Shown one piece after another: positions 18,113-27,672 of a stretch of DNA of 64,000 nt (the first letter of the stretch is position 1; the number at the start of each line of letters is the position of its first letter). Source of the stretch: Burkholderiaceae bacterium (lineage in GTDB: Bacteria > Pseudomonadota > Gammaproteobacteria > Burkholderiales > Burkholderiaceae_B); the NCBI GenBank assembly GCA_017983955.1, contig JAGOAJ010000004.1, positions 62,001 to 126,000 of the forward strand, given 5' to 3'. The notes under the pieces are model-generated. The model ran no database searches. It saw nothing but the letters and a program-made list of their open reading frames with translations, and had not been told where the DNA came from. The translations under genes were made by a program, and so were the position numbers.

Positions 18113-19632
18113 GGCGCTTTTATCACCCCTTCTGGGGTAATACGGTAGCGATTAATAACTTCAGGGATTACTACTCTTTTTTTTTCAGCATCAGCATCTG
18201 GCTGCGGCGCAACGGCAACATCAGCACTGCCCGCATCCGTCTTGGCAGCAGTCACAGTCAACGGCGCGTTCTTTTTCACCGGACGGCCTTCCAGCTGATT
18301 GACTGCCTGCTGCAACTGAAAGTCGTCTGCGCCGCCGAACTCAAACATTTTCATGTCAGCGTCTTTATTTTGTTCTTCGGTGCTTTTGCTGGCAGCCTCG
18401 GGTTCGACACCGTTCACCAAGTGGCGCTGCAAATCAATTTCGCGAGGCAAGCGGAATAAATTCCCCTGAGCGGTATCGTCCACCGTGATATCAGGTTCTA
18501 CACCAGTGACCTGTATAGAGCGCCCCTTGGGGGTGTAATAACGCGCCGTGGTCAGCTTGATACCAGTGTCTTCGCTAAGCGGCAGCACGCTTTGTACCGA
18601 GCCCTTACCGAAGGTGCGGTTGCCCATGATGGTGGCGCGCCCATGGTCCTGCAAGGCGCCAGCCACAATTTCCGATGCCGAGGCTGAGCCCACGTTGACC
18701 AGCACCACCATAGGTATGGTGCGCAGCCATTTGGGTGCAGATGACAGGGACATCGAATCCAGCACATTGGTGCTTAGGTAATTGCTGCTGCCACTGCCAG
18801 CCTTAGAGAAAAATTCGCGATTCGACGATGGTATACGGCCCTTGGTGGATACCACCAGTTTGCCTGGCTCCAGAAAGGCCGACGACACACCGATCGCGCT
18901 ATCCAGCAAACCACCTGGATCATTGCGCAAATCCAGAATTAAACCTTTGGGAATGGATTGCGCGCCCATATCAGCTAACTGCTTTTGCAGATCGGCCACG
19001 GTGCGATCCTGAAACTGCGAAACACGTGCGTAAGCAATGCCGTTATCCAGCATTTTGCTGCGCACGCTACGTACCTTGATTAGGTCGCGCACGATATGTA
19101 TAACGATGGGCTGATCTTTGCCATCCCGTTTTACCGTCAGGACTATGGGCGTTTTGGGCTCGCCGCGCATCAGCTTGATGGCGTCGTTCAGTGTCATGCC
19201 CTTAGTGGGCTTGCCGTCGATATGGGTAATCAGGTCGCCCGACAATATGCCCGCACGAGCCGCTGGCGTGTCTTCTATGGGGGCGATGACCTTGGGCATG
19301 CCATCTTCGCTGCCAATTTCTATGCCCAAGCCGCCAAAGCCGCCCTGGGTGATGTTTTCCATTTCCTTGAAAGCATCAGCATCCAGGTAGCTAGAGTGCG
19401 GGTCCAGTTCGCTGAACATCCCCTGTATGGCGTCGCCTATCAGCTTCTGATCGCTGACAGGTTCCACATAGCTGCTTTTGATGGCCGAAAAGACGTTGGC
19501 AAATTGCTGCAGGTCTTTCAAGGGCAAGGGTTCGCCGCGCTGGGCAACCGCCGAGATACCCACGCTAATCAGCACACCGCCTAAAGCGCCTAAAACCACC
19601 AAGCCGATACGGCTAAACCTGCGAGTGCTCAT
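18109..19632 (-). CDS. ctpA: CtpA/Prc-type carboxy-terminal processing protease (S41)
   Basis: A serine protease of the S41 family acting in the periplasm. 507 residues from ATG 19632: signal or anchor (LGALGGVLISVGISAV), N-terminal helical part, PDZ domain (about 85-170, GIEIGSEDGMPKVIAPI), and the protease core with the nucleophile in GSASASEIVAGAL and the lysine in TFGKGSVQSVLPL. The last 110 residues are a charged extension. It follows envC and precedes moeB, a conserved betaproteobacterial order. Confidence 0.93.
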   Translation of the reverse strand: MSTRRFSRIGLVVLGALGGVLISVGISAVAQRGEPLPLKDLQQFANVFSAIKSSYVEPVSDQKLIGDAIQGMFSELDPHSSYLDADAFKEMENITQGGFGGLGIEIGSEDGMPKVIAPIEDTPAARAGILSGDLITHIDGKPTKGMTLNDAIKLMRGEPKTPIVLTVKRDGKDQPIVIHIVRDLIKVRSVRSKMLDNGIAYARVSQFQDRTVADLQKQLADMGAQSIPKGLILDLRNDPGGLLDSAIGVSSAFLEPGKLVVSTKGRIPSSNREFFSKAGSGSSNYLSTNVLDSMSLSSAPKWLRTIPMVVLVNVGSASASEIVAGALQDHGRATIMGNRTFGKGSVQSVLPLSEDTGIKLTTARYYTPKGRSIQVTGVEPDITVDDTAQGNLFRLPREIDLQRHLVNGVEPEAASKSTEEQNKDADMKMFEFGGADDFQLQQAVNQLEGRPVKKNAPLTVTAAKTDAGSADVAVAPQPDADAEKKRVVIPEVINRYRITPEGVIKAP

Positions 19633-19697
19633 GCACAATCCCGAGTAAAGTCAAAAAATAGAATCCGCCCGCAAGCGGCAGGCAAATAATAACGACA

Positions 19698-21167
19698 TTA
19701 TGGCCTTAACCAAAGCAAAGGATTCACTGGAACCCCATTGTGTCGTATTTCAAAGTATAGACCGGAGTCCACTTGCCCACCGGTTGCACCTACAGTAGCG
19801 ATGGTGTCGCCAGCCCCTACAACGTCGCCCGCCTGTTTCAGCAAGCTTTGATTGTGCGCATAGACGCTAAGGTAGCCTGCCCCATGATCAACAATAATGA
19901 TATTGCCAAAGCCGGACAGCCAACTGGAATAGGCGACTTTGCCGCCCGAGATCACATGGACCGGGGTGCCTTCTGGCGACCTTAACACAACACCACGCCA
20001 TACGCCGCCATCGGGGCGCTGTGCGCCAAAACGACCCAGCACATCACCACCACGCACAGGATGTGGCCTGCCTTTGCTTAGGCCTGCCGTGCTGGCAGCC
20101 TGTGCTTTTCCTTGCTGATCCAAGCGGGCGCGCTCCACTGCCGCCTGTTCGGCAGCCAAACGTTGCTGCTGCTGTTCGGCTGCCTGGGCCTGTTCAGCCG
20201 CTTTTGACTGAGCCCTGGCTTGTTCTACCTGCAAGCGCGCCTGTTCGGCTTCTTTGGTATCGCGTTCACGCTGGGCACGTTCTTGCGCCGCCCTGGCCGT
20301 TAATTCAGCCTGACGCGCTTGCTCGCGTTGTTCATCCAGCACACGCTGGCGTGCAATAGCGGCCAACCTGGCCTGTTCAGCCTGGCGCGCCGCTTCGGCC
20401 TGGCGTTTTTGTTCCGCGATGCGAGCTTCTTCGGCCAGCCTGGCCATGGTGGTTTCCAGGCCAGAAATCAATTCACCCAGTCGCTGATCATTCTGGGCCA
20501 ACCTGCCAGCCTGCCCGCGCTGCTGCTTAAGCTGTGCTTCTATACGCTGCAGCACTTCTTGGCGTTCAGCCTGCTGTTCCTGTAGGGCCTGCTTCTGTTC
20601 GCTGCTGTTTGCTGCCAGTCCCAGCAGCTCTGTTTCATTGGCTTGAGTCTTTTTACGTAGATCGGCCAGCTTGGCAATGCCCTGACGCACCTGCAGCACA
20701 GCATCTGCCTGGGCAGCAGAGATATAACCCAGGTAAGCCATGTCGCGCCCTATGGTGCGCGGATCATCGCCTGACAACAACGCCGTCCAAGGCGACAGGC
20801 CACTGGCATATTGTGCCCTTAGCTGATCGCCCAATTCGTCCTGGCGTTGACTAAGCTGGCTTTGCTCCTGGGCGGTCTGGCGTTTTAATACGTCCAGTTC
20901 GCGCTGAACGGCAGTGGTTTGCGTGCTTAGGTCAGCCAGTTTGGCATTGATATCCGAAATCGCCGATTCCGACGTCTTCAGGGCGTTGGCCGCATCGCGC
21001 CGCGCCGACTCCTGGCTTTCTATTTCTTTCTGCAGCGCCTTGATCTGAGTACGCAGCTCTGTCTGCTGCTGTTTGGCCTGCGCCTGTTGCTGGGCAAGAT
21101 CGGGCGGGGCGGCCCACGCCATTCCCGCCCAGGTCAACAAAACCACAGGACCAAATCGCAGACGCAT
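19698..21167 (-). CDS. envC: EnvC-like murein hydrolase activator (degenerate LytM domain)
   Basis: EnvC activates the amidases AmiA/AmiB for daughter-cell separation. 489 residues: a signal peptide (VVLLTWAGMAWA), long glutamine- and alanine-rich coiled coil (about 22-350), then a LytM/M23 domain (about 370-489). The usual zinc-binding residues are missing: the first site reads GGVWRGVVLRS and the last motif LYFEIRH has no H-x-H, as in E. coli EnvC. It is therefore predicted to be an activator rather than a peptidase. The ATG lies one base after the gpmA stop. Confidence 0.9.
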   Translation of the reverse strand: MRLRFGPVVLLTWAGMAWAAPPDLAQQQAQAKQQQTELRTQIKALQKEIESQESARRDAANALKTSESAISDINAKLADLSTQTTAVQRELDVLKRQTAQEQSQLSQRQDELGDQLRAQYASGLSPWTALLSGDDPRTIGRDMAYLGYISAAQADAVLQVRQGIAKLADLRKKTQANETELLGLAANSSEQKQALQEQQAERQEVLQRIEAQLKQQRGQAGRLAQNDQRLGELISGLETTMARLAEEARIAEQKRQAEAARQAEQARLAAIARQRVLDEQREQARQAELTARAAQERAQRERDTKEAEQARLQVEQARAQSKAAEQAQAAEQQQQRLAAEQAAVERARLDQQGKAQAASTAGLSKGRPHPVRGGDVLGRFGAQRPDGGVWRGVVLRSPEGTPVHVISGGKVAYSSWLSGFGNIIIVDHGAGYLSVYAHNQSLLKQAGDVVGAGDTIATVGATGGQVDSGLYFEIRHNGVPVNPLLWLRP

Positions 21168-21168
21168 A

Positions 21169-21921
21169 TTAGGCCTTAGCGGCCTTGCCCTGGTTAGCGA
21201 CCGCCGCCATGGCTGCCTGAATTTCTTCGGGATCAGCCAGATAGTAATGGCGTATGGGGCGCAGGTCGTCGTCCAGTTCGTATACCAACGGCTGGCCAGT
21301 TGGTATATTCAAATGCACGATGTCCTCTTCGGAAATATTGTCCAGGTGTTTGATCAGGGCCCGCAAGCTATTACCATGCGCAGCAACCAATACACGACGA
21401 CCTGCACGTATTGCCGGCGCTATGGATTCATTCCAGAAGGGCAATACCCGAGCAACCGTGTCTTTAAGGCATTCGGTGCCAGGCAACTGATCAGGGGTCA
21501 GTTTGCTGTAGCGACGGTCGAAACGCGGGTGGCGTGCGTCATCCAGGCTTATGGGGTTAGGCGCAATAGCGTAAGCACGACGCCAAATCAACACTTGCTC
21601 GTCGCCAAACTTGGCCGCAGTTTCGGCTTTGTTCAAGCCTTGCAGGTCGCCGTAGTGGCGCTCGTTCAGGCGCCAGCTTAGGCCCACAGGGGTATACATG
21701 GCGTCCATAGAGTCCAGCGCTATCCACAAAGTGCGGATGGCGCGCTTAAGAACCGACGAGTACGCCAGGTCGAATTCAAAGCCGTGCTGCTTCAGGAGCT
21801 CGCCTGCCGTTGCCGCCTGCATGCGCCCGGTATCCGTAAGGTCTACATCAGTCCAGCCGGTGAAACGATTTTCAAGATTCCACTGGCTTTCGCCGTGGCG
21901 CATCAGAACAAGTTTATGCAT
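21169..21921 (-). CDS. gpmA: 2,3-bisphosphoglycerate-dependent phosphoglycerate mutase
   Basis: It interconverts 3- and 2-phosphoglycerate in glycolysis and gluconeogenesis. 250 residues with the phosphohistidine motif [10 protein letters not shown] (His9), the following [12 protein letters not shown], and the second histidine in [15 protein letters not shown]. The first gene of gpmA-envC-ctpA-moeB, divergent from the rhodanese gene across an 89-base gap. Confidence 0.96.
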   Translation of the reverse strand: MHKLVLMRHGESQWNLENRFTGWTDVDLTDTGRMQAATAGELLKQHGFEFDLAYSSVLKRAIRTLWIALDSMDAMYTPVGLSWRLNERHYGDLQGLNKAETAAKFGDEQVLIWRRAYAIAPNPISLDDARHPRFDRRYSKLTPDQLPGTECLKDTVARVLPFWNESIAPAIRAGRRVLVAAHGNSLRALIKHLDNISEEDIVHLNIPTGQPLVYELDDDLRPIRHYYLADPEEIQAAMAAVANQGKAAKA

Positions 21922-21945
21922 GATAATTAACGCCTAAAAGATGAA

Positions 21946-21974
21946 TTTACCGGTCCATTTTATAATCGTATGAT
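21946..21974 (+). promoter_or_regulatory. Candidate sigma-70 promoter for the rhodanese-grxC-secB-gpsA run
   Basis: TTTACC (21946-21951), a 17-base spacer, and TATGAT (21969-21974). Initiation near 21981 would leave a 30-base leader before GTG 22011. A nearby TATAAT at 21961 has no matching -35. Confidence 0.4.
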
Positions 21975-22010
21975 GGAGTCCTTTTTCCAAGGGCCTATTC
22001 GGGATACATC

Positions 22011-22421
22011 GTGGACTTTTTTCTTGATCAGAACAACCTTCTTATTTTAGCCGTTGCTGCCACTTCAGGTTTTATGTTGCTGCTGCCAATGCTTATCAAA
22101 GCACGTGGCGGCAAGACTGTGGACGTACAAGAGGCCGTAAGATTGGTTAACCATAGTCAGGGGGTTTTCCTTGACATACGCAGCCCTGAACAGTTCAAGG
22201 CTGGCACCATACCGCAAGCACGCAACATACCGGGGGCTGACTTGGCCACCAAAATGTCGTCGCTTCCCAAAGACAAACCCATCATCGTCGTGTGCGATCA
22301 GGGCAACACTGCTACGCGCATTGCCGCTACGCTGCGTAAAGAAGGCTATACCGAAGCCGTCGTCCTGGAAGGCGGTTTACGCGCCTGGCTCAAAGACGGC
22401 ATGCCTTTGTCTAAAAAATAG
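22011..22421 (+). CDS. Membrane-anchored rhodanese-like protein
   Basis: A single-domain rhodanese (sulfur transfer or a related thiol role). 136 residues from GTG 22011: an N-terminal membrane helix (about 10-28) and the rhodanese domain with DIRSPEQFKAGTIPQARNIPG and the active-site loop VVCDQGNTATRIA, whose cysteine is present. In many betaproteobacteria this gene precedes grxC and secB, as here (20-base gap to grxC). The substrate is unknown; E. coli YibN has the same layout and context. Confidence 0.9.
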   Translation: MDFFLDQNNLLILAVAATSGFMLLLPMLIKARGGKTVDVQEAVRLVNHSQGVFLDIRSPEQFKAGTIPQARNIPGADLATKMSSLPKDKPIIVVCDQGNTATRIAATLRKEGYTEAVVLEGGLRAWLKDGMPLSKK

Positions 22422-22441
22422 TAACCGTCGAAAGGAAAATC

Positions 22442-22699
22442 ATGGCAACCGTAACCATGTATACCACGGCCGTCTGCCCGTACTGTGTACGCGCTGAAAT
22501 GCTGCTTAAGCAGCGCGGCGTGGCTGAAATTGAAAAAATTCGCATTGATCTGGACCCAGAACAGCGCGGATTGATGATGGAACGCACAAACCGGCGCACC
22601 GTGCCACAGATTTATATCGGTGAAACCCACGTGGGGGGCTACGATGATTTGGCCGCTCTGGATCGCTCGGGCGAACTTGCTAAGCTGCTAAGCGCCTGA
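22442..22699 (+). CDS. grxC: Glutaredoxin 3
   Basis: A glutathione-dependent dithiol reductase. 85 residues, with active site CPYC (Cys12 and Cys15), the cis-proline segment TVPQIYIG and the glutathione-contact motif HVGGYDDLAAL. AAAGGAAAATC upstream of ATG 22442 supplies the ribosome binding site. The next gene, secB, starts 39 bases later. Confidence 0.96.
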   Translation: MATVTMYTTAVCPYCVRAEMLLKQRGVAEIEKIRIDLDPEQRGLMMERTNRRTVPQIYIGETHVGGYDDLAALDRSGELAKLLSA

Positions 22700-22738
22700 C
22701 CCCTTACACGTCACCTATACACATACACAGGAAACTTT

Positions 22739-23266
22739 ATGACCGACACCAACACCACTACCAATTCTCAGGCCGAAGAAAGCCAAGATCCCAGCTTCAG
22801 CCTACAGCGCACCTTCGTCAAAGATCTGTCGCTGGAAATGCCCAATGCCCCACAAATCTTCCTAGAGCAGGAAGGCCCTACGGTGGAAGTCTCCATCAAT
22901 GTGGGTGGTCAGCGCCTGGCCGACACCGTGTACGAGTCCACAGTGACCGCCACCGTCACCACACGCATCGCCGACAAGGTCTTGTACCTGGTCGAAGCCA
23001 CGCAATCAGGCATTTTCGAAGCGGCCAACATCCCGGCTGACCAGTTGGACCCTTTGTTGGGCATAGTGTGTCCAACCATGCTTTACCCCTACCTGCGCGC
23101 CAACATCGCCGATGCGATTAACCGTACATCCTTGCCACCGCTGCACTTGGCTGAAGTCAACTTCCAAAGCCTGTACGAACAGCGCCTGGCACAAATAGCT
23201 GAAGACCAGCCAGCAGGCACCAACGACTCGGGTCTGATCCTGCCTCCTGGCGCAACACGTCAGTAA
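22739..23266 (+). CDS. secB: SecB export chaperone
   Basis: A tetrameric cytosolic chaperone that keeps preproteins unfolded and delivers them to SecA. 175 residues with [33 protein letters not shown] and the acidic, conserved [19 protein letters not shown] segment. Grouping with grxC and gpsA is conserved from E. coli to Burkholderiales. gpsA follows after 7 bases. Confidence 0.96.
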   Translation: MTDTNTTTNSQAEESQDPSFSLQRTFVKDLSLEMPNAPQIFLEQEGPTVEVSINVGGQRLADTVYESTVTATVTTRIADKVLYLVEATQSGIFEAANIPADQLDPLLGIVCPTMLYPYLRANIADAINRTSLPPLHLAEVNFQSLYEQRLAQIAEDQPAGTNDSGLILPPGATRQ

Positions 23267-23273
23267 GACGATC

Positions 23274-24320
23274 ATGACTACACAGCGCCAACCCATGCAT
23301 GTCGCCGTTCTGGGCGGCGGCAGTTGGGGGACAGCGCTGGCTGCGCTGGCAAGCCCTCAGGCCAATACCCTGCTGTGGGCTCGTGATGCTGCACTAGCAG
23401 AACACATCACTAGCCACCACCAAAACCCGCGCTATCTGCCTGGCATCACCTTGCCAATCACGTTGCGGGCCACGGCCAGCTTTCAGGACGCGATCGACCA
23501 TGTCTGTCAGTCACCTGATGGCCAGGGTCTAATTATTCTGGGTGTACCCGTGGCTGGGCTGGGACTAACATGCAGCCGACTCGCACTAGCCTTGTCCGGC
23601 CTGCCCGTGTCCAAGCTACCCGCCATAGTCTGGACGTGCAAAGGCTTCCAGCCAGACAGCGGACAATTACCCCATGAGATTGCGCAAGCAGCACTAGCCA
23701 GTCTGCCAAATATAGGTCTGGGTGTGGTATCCGGCCCTTCCTTTGCTGACGAAGTGGCTCGTGGCCTGCCTGTGGCCCTGACAGTGGCCTCTGGCGACCC
23801 CCAGGTCTGCCAGCGCGTCACGGCCGCTTTGCATGGCCCTAACGCCCGTATCTACAGCAGCACGGACATCATAGGCGTCGAGGTTGGCGGTGCCCTGAAA
23901 AACATTGTGGCTATCGCCTGCGGAATTTCCGATGGGCTGGGCCTGGGCGCCAATGCCCGTGCTGCCCTGATCACCCGCGGTCTGGCTGAAATTCAACGAC
24001 TGGGCATGGCTTTGGGCGGAAACGCCGACACGTTTTTTGGCCTGACTGGCCTAGGCGATCTGGTGCTATCGGCCACAGGGCTATCACGCAATCGCCAGGT
24101 AGGTCTGGCCATAGGCCAGGGGCAGTCGCTGGATAGCATATTGGCTGGCGGCATCACCGCCGAAGGCGTGCGCTGCGCCCAGGCCGCCCTGGCGCTGGGC
24201 CAGCAACACGGGGTCAGCATGCCCATTACCCAGGCCGTATGCCAGGTCCTTTTTCACGACACGCCAGCGGCGGTCGCGGTGGCGGCGCTACTGGCTCGCG
24301 ATGCCAGACCTGAAGCCTAA
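23274..24320 (+). CDS. gpsA: Glycerol-3-phosphate dehydrogenase [NAD(P)+]
   Basis: It makes sn-glycerol 3-phosphate from dihydroxyacetone phosphate for phospholipid synthesis. 348 residues, with dinucleotide loop [27 protein letters not shown] and the catalytic-lysine segment [16 protein letters not shown]; the substrate-binding part has [12 protein letters not shown]. Last gene of the rhodanese-grxC-secB-gpsA group. Confidence 0.96.
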   Translation: MTTQRQPMHVAVLGGGSWGTALAALASPQANTLLWARDAALAEHITSHHQNPRYLPGITLPITLRATASFQDAIDHVCQSPDGQGLIILGVPVAGLGLTCSRLALALSGLPVSKLPAIVWTCKGFQPDSGQLPHEIAQAALASLPNIGLGVVSGPSFADEVARGLPVALTVASGDPQVCQRVTAALHGPNARIYSSTDIIGVEVGGALKNIVAIACGISDGLGLGANARAALITRGLAEIQRLGMALGGNADTFFGLTGLGDLVLSATGLSRNRQVGLAIGQGQSLDSILAGGITAEGVRCAQAALALGQQHGVSMPITQAVCQVLFHDTPAAVAVAALLARDARPEA

Positions 24321-24342
24321 CTTATCAACAGGAATTAATCTC

Positions 24343-25344
24343 ATGTCCGCGTTCTTGAATTCTCGTCGTCGCCTAAGCGCCATAATGCTAGGCCTGCTGG
24401 GCGCTACCGGCCTGGCGATAGCCCCGCTAACGGCCGCAGCCGCTTGGCCAGATCGTCCTATACAGCTGGTTGTGCCCTTCCCCGCGGGTTCATCGCCCGA
24501 CACCTTGGCACGCGCCATCGCTGAACCTTTAGCCGCCAAGCTGGGTCAACCCGTCGTTATATCCAACAAGCCTGGTGCAGGCGGCAACATAGGTACGCGT
24601 CTGGTCAGCCAAGCCAAGCCCGATGGCTACACCTTGCTGGCCACCATCAATGGCCCCATGGTCACAGCCCCCACCTTGTACAAAAAATCATTGGGCTACG
24701 ATCCGCTGAAGGATCTGGCACCCATCAGCCTGATAGGCACCAGCCCCAATGTGCTGGTCGTTCCTGCCAGCTCCCCTGCCACCACTGTCGCTGAATTCAT
24801 CAGTCTGGCCAAAGCTAACCCCGGACACCTGAATTACGGCACTGTAGGACCAGGTAGCTCGGCGCACTTGGGCATGGCCATGCTGGAACACGACGCTGGC
24901 ATCAGCCTGATGCAAATCCCTTACCCTGGCTTCCCGCAAATTATCACGTCCATGATTGCTGGCGACATACAGGCTGGTTTCATGGTGCCAGGCATTGCCA
25001 TGCCCCAGGTCAACGCAGGCAAGGTACGCGCCCTGGCCATTACTAGCCTGGAGCCCAGCCCCTTGCTGCCTGGCTTGCCCACCATGGCCTCTGCCGGCTA
25101 CCCGGGTTTTGAATCTATCTCTTGGAATGCCATGTTCGTACCTGCAGGCACGCCCGCTGACATTGTCGAACGTCTGAACCAGGCCGTCACCAGCATCATT
25201 GCCCAAGACGATATCAAGCAAAAGATGGCAAATCTGTACTTCGATCCTAAGTCATCTACGCCTGCTGCAATGACAGATATGATCAAATCCGAAACAGCCC
25301 GCTGGGAAGCCGTCATTAATCGCCTGGGTCTGTCGCTGGACTAA
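24343..25344 (+). CDS. Bug/TctC-family tripartite tricarboxylate-type binding protein (orphan)
   Basis: A periplasmic solute-binding protein of the Bug family, expanded in Bordetella and relatives; ligands are usually small carboxylates, and that of this one is unknown. 333 residues from ATG 24343 (AGGAA 8 bases upstream): signal peptide ending around TAAAAW, then WPDRPIQLVVPFPAGSSPD, VISNKPGAGGNIGTRLVSQAKPDGYTLL cut here in two parts (KPGAGGNIGTRLV and KPDGYTLLATINGPM), and GTVGPGSSAHLGM. No TctA/TctB permease genes lie beside it. It separates gpsA from trmL, so it may be an insertion into a housekeeping array. Confidence 0.9.
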   Translation: MSAFLNSRRRLSAIMLGLLGATGLAIAPLTAAAAWPDRPIQLVVPFPAGSSPDTLARAIAEPLAAKLGQPVVISNKPGAGGNIGTRLVSQAKPDGYTLLATINGPMVTAPTLYKKSLGYDPLKDLAPISLIGTSPNVLVVPASSPATTVAEFISLAKANPGHLNYGTVGPGSSAHLGMAMLEHDAGISLMQIPYPGFPQIITSMIAGDIQAGFMVPGIAMPQVNAGKVRALAITSLEPSPLLPGLPTMASAGYPGFESISWNAMFVPAGTPADIVERLNQAVTSIIAQDDIKQKMANLYFDPKSSTPAAMTDMIKSETARWEAVINRLGLSLD

Positions 25345-25389
25345 GACCCTTATCCAGTCGCAGTCCACGGCGTTGATGACCTTGACGCC

Positions 25390-25860
25390 CTAGACTGCGC
25401 CCTGGTACTCCATTTGGCGCCAGGCCTCGTATACAGTGACCGCGACGGCGTTAGACAGGTTCAAGCTGCGCTGCTGCGGCATCATAGGCAGCCTCAAGCG
25501 CTGTTCAGGCGGGAAACACGCTGTTTGTTCAGGCGATAACCCGGCAGTTTCGCGGCCAAATACAAATACATCGCCAGGCTGGAAGCGTATATGCCCCAAC
25601 AGACGGCTGGCGTGAGTGGTCAGTGCAAAGCGGCGACTGGCATCGCCACCGATTGCCTCAAACGCCTGCTCCAGGCTGTCATGCACCCGCATATTGGCCC
25701 ATTCGTGATAATCCAGTCCGGCTCGCTTGAGCTTTTTATCATCCAGATCAAAACCCAAAGGCCGTATCAGGTGCAGACTGGAACCGCTATTGGCCGCCAG
25801 CCTGATCACATTGCCTGTGTTAGGTGGAATTTCCGGCGATACCAGCACGATATGAAACAT
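25390..25860 (-). CDS. trmL: TrmL, tRNA (cytidine/uridine-34-2'-O)-methyltransferase
   Basis: A SPOUT methyltransferase that modifies the wobble base of tRNA-Leu isoacceptors. 156 residues from ATG 25860 (MFHIVLVSPEIPPNTGNVIR), with the knot motifs VFVFGRETAGLSPE and LRLPMMPQQRSLNLSNAVAV. Two in-frame starts slightly upstream (25872, 25878) are possible but not family-like. It follows comF by about 14 bases. Confidence 0.93.
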   Translation of the reverse strand: MFHIVLVSPEIPPNTGNVIRLAANSGSSLHLIRPLGFDLDDKKLKRAGLDYHEWANMRVHDSLEQAFEAIGGDASRRFALTTHASRLLGHIRFQPGDVFVFGRETAGLSPEQTACFPPEQRLRLPMMPQQRSLNLSNAVAVTVYEAWRQMEYQGAV

Positions 25861-25874
25861 AGTTACACTCATTA

Positions 25875-26642
25875 TCAAAAAAGATCAGTCCCTTGCCTAT
25901 ACGGCGTACGCGCCACCACCAGCCCGCACACTGACGCCGCACCAGCAGCCCGTAACTGACGGGCTATGCCTTGCAAGGTACTGCCTGTGGTCAAGACATC
26001 GTCCACCACGGCAATATGGGCGCCCGGCACATAACGAGTACAGGCATATAGCGACTGCGTGCTGCGTGCACGTTCAGTACGGCTTAGCTGGGCCTGCTTG
26101 GCACCTTCTCGGGCTCGACGCAGTAACTGCGGCTGATACGGCAGACCCAACTGGCTAGCCAAACTACGGGCCACAGCAGCGGCCGGATTAAAGCCACGAC
26201 GCAAGACGGAAGCACGGCTGGCAGGAACGCAAAGCAGTATTGTATTCTTAGGCAAAGGCAGTGGGGCCTGCCGTATCGCCTGAGCCAGCAACTCAGCCAG
26301 CATGGGTGCCATGGAAAACCGTCGCTGCGACTTCAGGCGATGGATAAGCAGATCGCCAGGCTCATGATAGTCAAAAGCGGCTACCACCCTGTCGTAAGCA
26401 GGCTGTAGCAAGGCGCAATCAGGACAGGGTCCAAGCTGGGGCAAGGCCAGACAACAGACGGGGCAGCGCGGCTGGCTGCTATGCATGGACTGTGTCACCC
26501 ACTGTCTGCAACTGTCGCATAGCCGGCCACCACGCGCGGAACAACGGCACAGGGGACAATCCGCAGGAATGCGTTGCGCGCAGTAGCTGACGCCATGCCT
26601 CAAGCGCAGCAGGGATTCGCGCCAGACAGATAGATAGGCCAT
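25875..26642 (-). CDS. ComF/GntX-family phosphoribosyltransferase-like protein
   Basis: A ComF-family protein, linked to DNA uptake or use of external DNA in competent bacteria (ComFC, GntX); the activity is not well defined. 255 residues: a cysteine-rich N-terminal part that probably binds zinc (CPLCRC, CDSC, CPVCC, CPDC), and a C-terminal phosphoribosyltransferase fold with the pyrophosphate motif VVDDVLTTGSTLQGIA. Divergent from the methyltransferase gene. Confidence 0.9.
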   Translation of the reverse strand: MAYLSVWRESLLRLRHGVSYCAQRIPADCPLCRCSARGGRLCDSCRQWVTQSMHSSQPRCPVCCLALPQLGPCPDCALLQPAYDRVVAAFDYHEPGDLLIHRLKSQRRFSMAPMLAELLAQAIRQAPLPLPKNTILLCVPASRASVLRRGFNPAAAVARSLASQLGLPYQPQLLRRAREGAKQAQLSRTERARSTQSLYACTRYVPGAHIAVVDDVLTTGSTLQGIARQLRAAGAASVCGLVVARTPYRQGTDLF

Positions 26643-26724
26643 AATAGAACCTCAGGCAGACCTTGTTAAGGACTGCATATATCAGCATATACCGCCGTCC
26701 AATTCCAGCCTCCCGAGCACGTAA

Positions 26725-27672
26725 ATGTCACAGTCACCTTCACTGCGCGTCAGCTCCGCCAACGTCAACTTGCAATTTGCTCGTCGCGCCCCTCTGGATG
26801 CCGCCCAGTTCTTATATGGTGAAATTGCCCAGCGCATGTTGCAGCGCCTAAGCTATATACGCATCAACCCCAAGGCCGTGCTGGATGCAGGCTGCGGCGC
26901 AGGCCATGCGTTAGAACCTTTGCGCGCACGTTATCCCGAATTGAACTACATAGGGCTGGACGCCTGTCTGCCCTTGCTGGATGTCGCGAAACAGCGCTAC
27001 CAGTCCAAGCCTGGCCTGTGGCAAAAACTACGCAACAAGCCTACCCTGCCCCTGGAATTCATACATGCCGACATGGCTCAGTCTGGCCTACCTACGCAAA
27101 GCCTGGATCTGATCTGGTCCAATATGGCCTTGCACTGGCACCCAGAACCTCACGAAGTGCTGGCCGAATGGCGACGTACCCTAAGCGTAGGCGGCTTGGT
27201 GATGTTTTCCTGCATGGGCCCGGGTTCCTTGGCGGAATTACGCGCGGCTATCGTCCAAGCTGATCTGGGCACCGCCACGCCGCAGTTTGTTGATATGCAT
27301 GATTTTGGTGATCTGCTAATCGATCATGGCTTTCTTGACCCGGTAATGGATCAGGAAATTATTACCCTGACCTACCGCACGCCTGACAAACTGCTGGAAG
27401 ATATGCAAGTGCTGGGCGGCAATCCCAGCATAGACCGTCGCCCCAGCCTGGTAGGCAGGTCATGGCGACAACGGCTGATGCAGGCACTAGAAAGCCAGCG
27501 TCACAAAGACGGCACCATACATTTAACCCTGGAAGTGTCCTACGGCCACGCCTGGCGGTCGGCAGCCGAACACACACGGGGTGAAGCCCGCATGGCCATG
27601 GGCGCTGTGGGGCGTCAACGATCCCCCACAGCAACAGGGCCTACGGTCAAGCCCCGTTCCACAGATAACTAA
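26725..27672 (+). CDS. BioC-like SAM-dependent methyltransferase
   Basis: A class I methyltransferase resembling BioC, which methylates malonyl-ACP to start biotin synthesis. 315 residues: a RRAPLDAAQFLYGEIAQRML start, the SAM loop VLDAGCGAGHALEPL (about 52-66), YIGLDACLPLLD and the later LIWSNMALHW. A C-terminal tail of about 30 residues is low in complexity. The start segment and lack of other specific motifs favour BioC, but no other bio gene is nearby and other small-molecule substrates are possible. Confidence 0.7.
   Translation: MSQSPSLRVSSANVNLQFARRAPLDAAQFLYGEIAQRMLQRLSYIRINPKAVLDAGCGAGHALEPLRARYPELNYIGLDACLPLLDVAKQRYQSKPGLWQKLRNKPTLPLEFIHADMAQSGLPTQSLDLIWSNMALHWHPEPHEVLAEWRRTLSVGGLVMFSCMGPGSLAELRAAIVQADLGTATPQFVDMHDFGDLLIDHGFLDPVMDQEIITLTYRTPDKLLEDMQVLGGNPSIDRRPSLVGRSWRQRLMQALESQRHKDGTIHLTLEVSYGHAWRSAAEHTRGEARMAMGAVGRQRSPTATGPTVKPRSTDN

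Noticed and set aside
19698-21167. Active M23 endopeptidase
   Set aside because: The zinc-binding histidine and aspartate positions are replaced, as in EnvC, so an activator role fits better.
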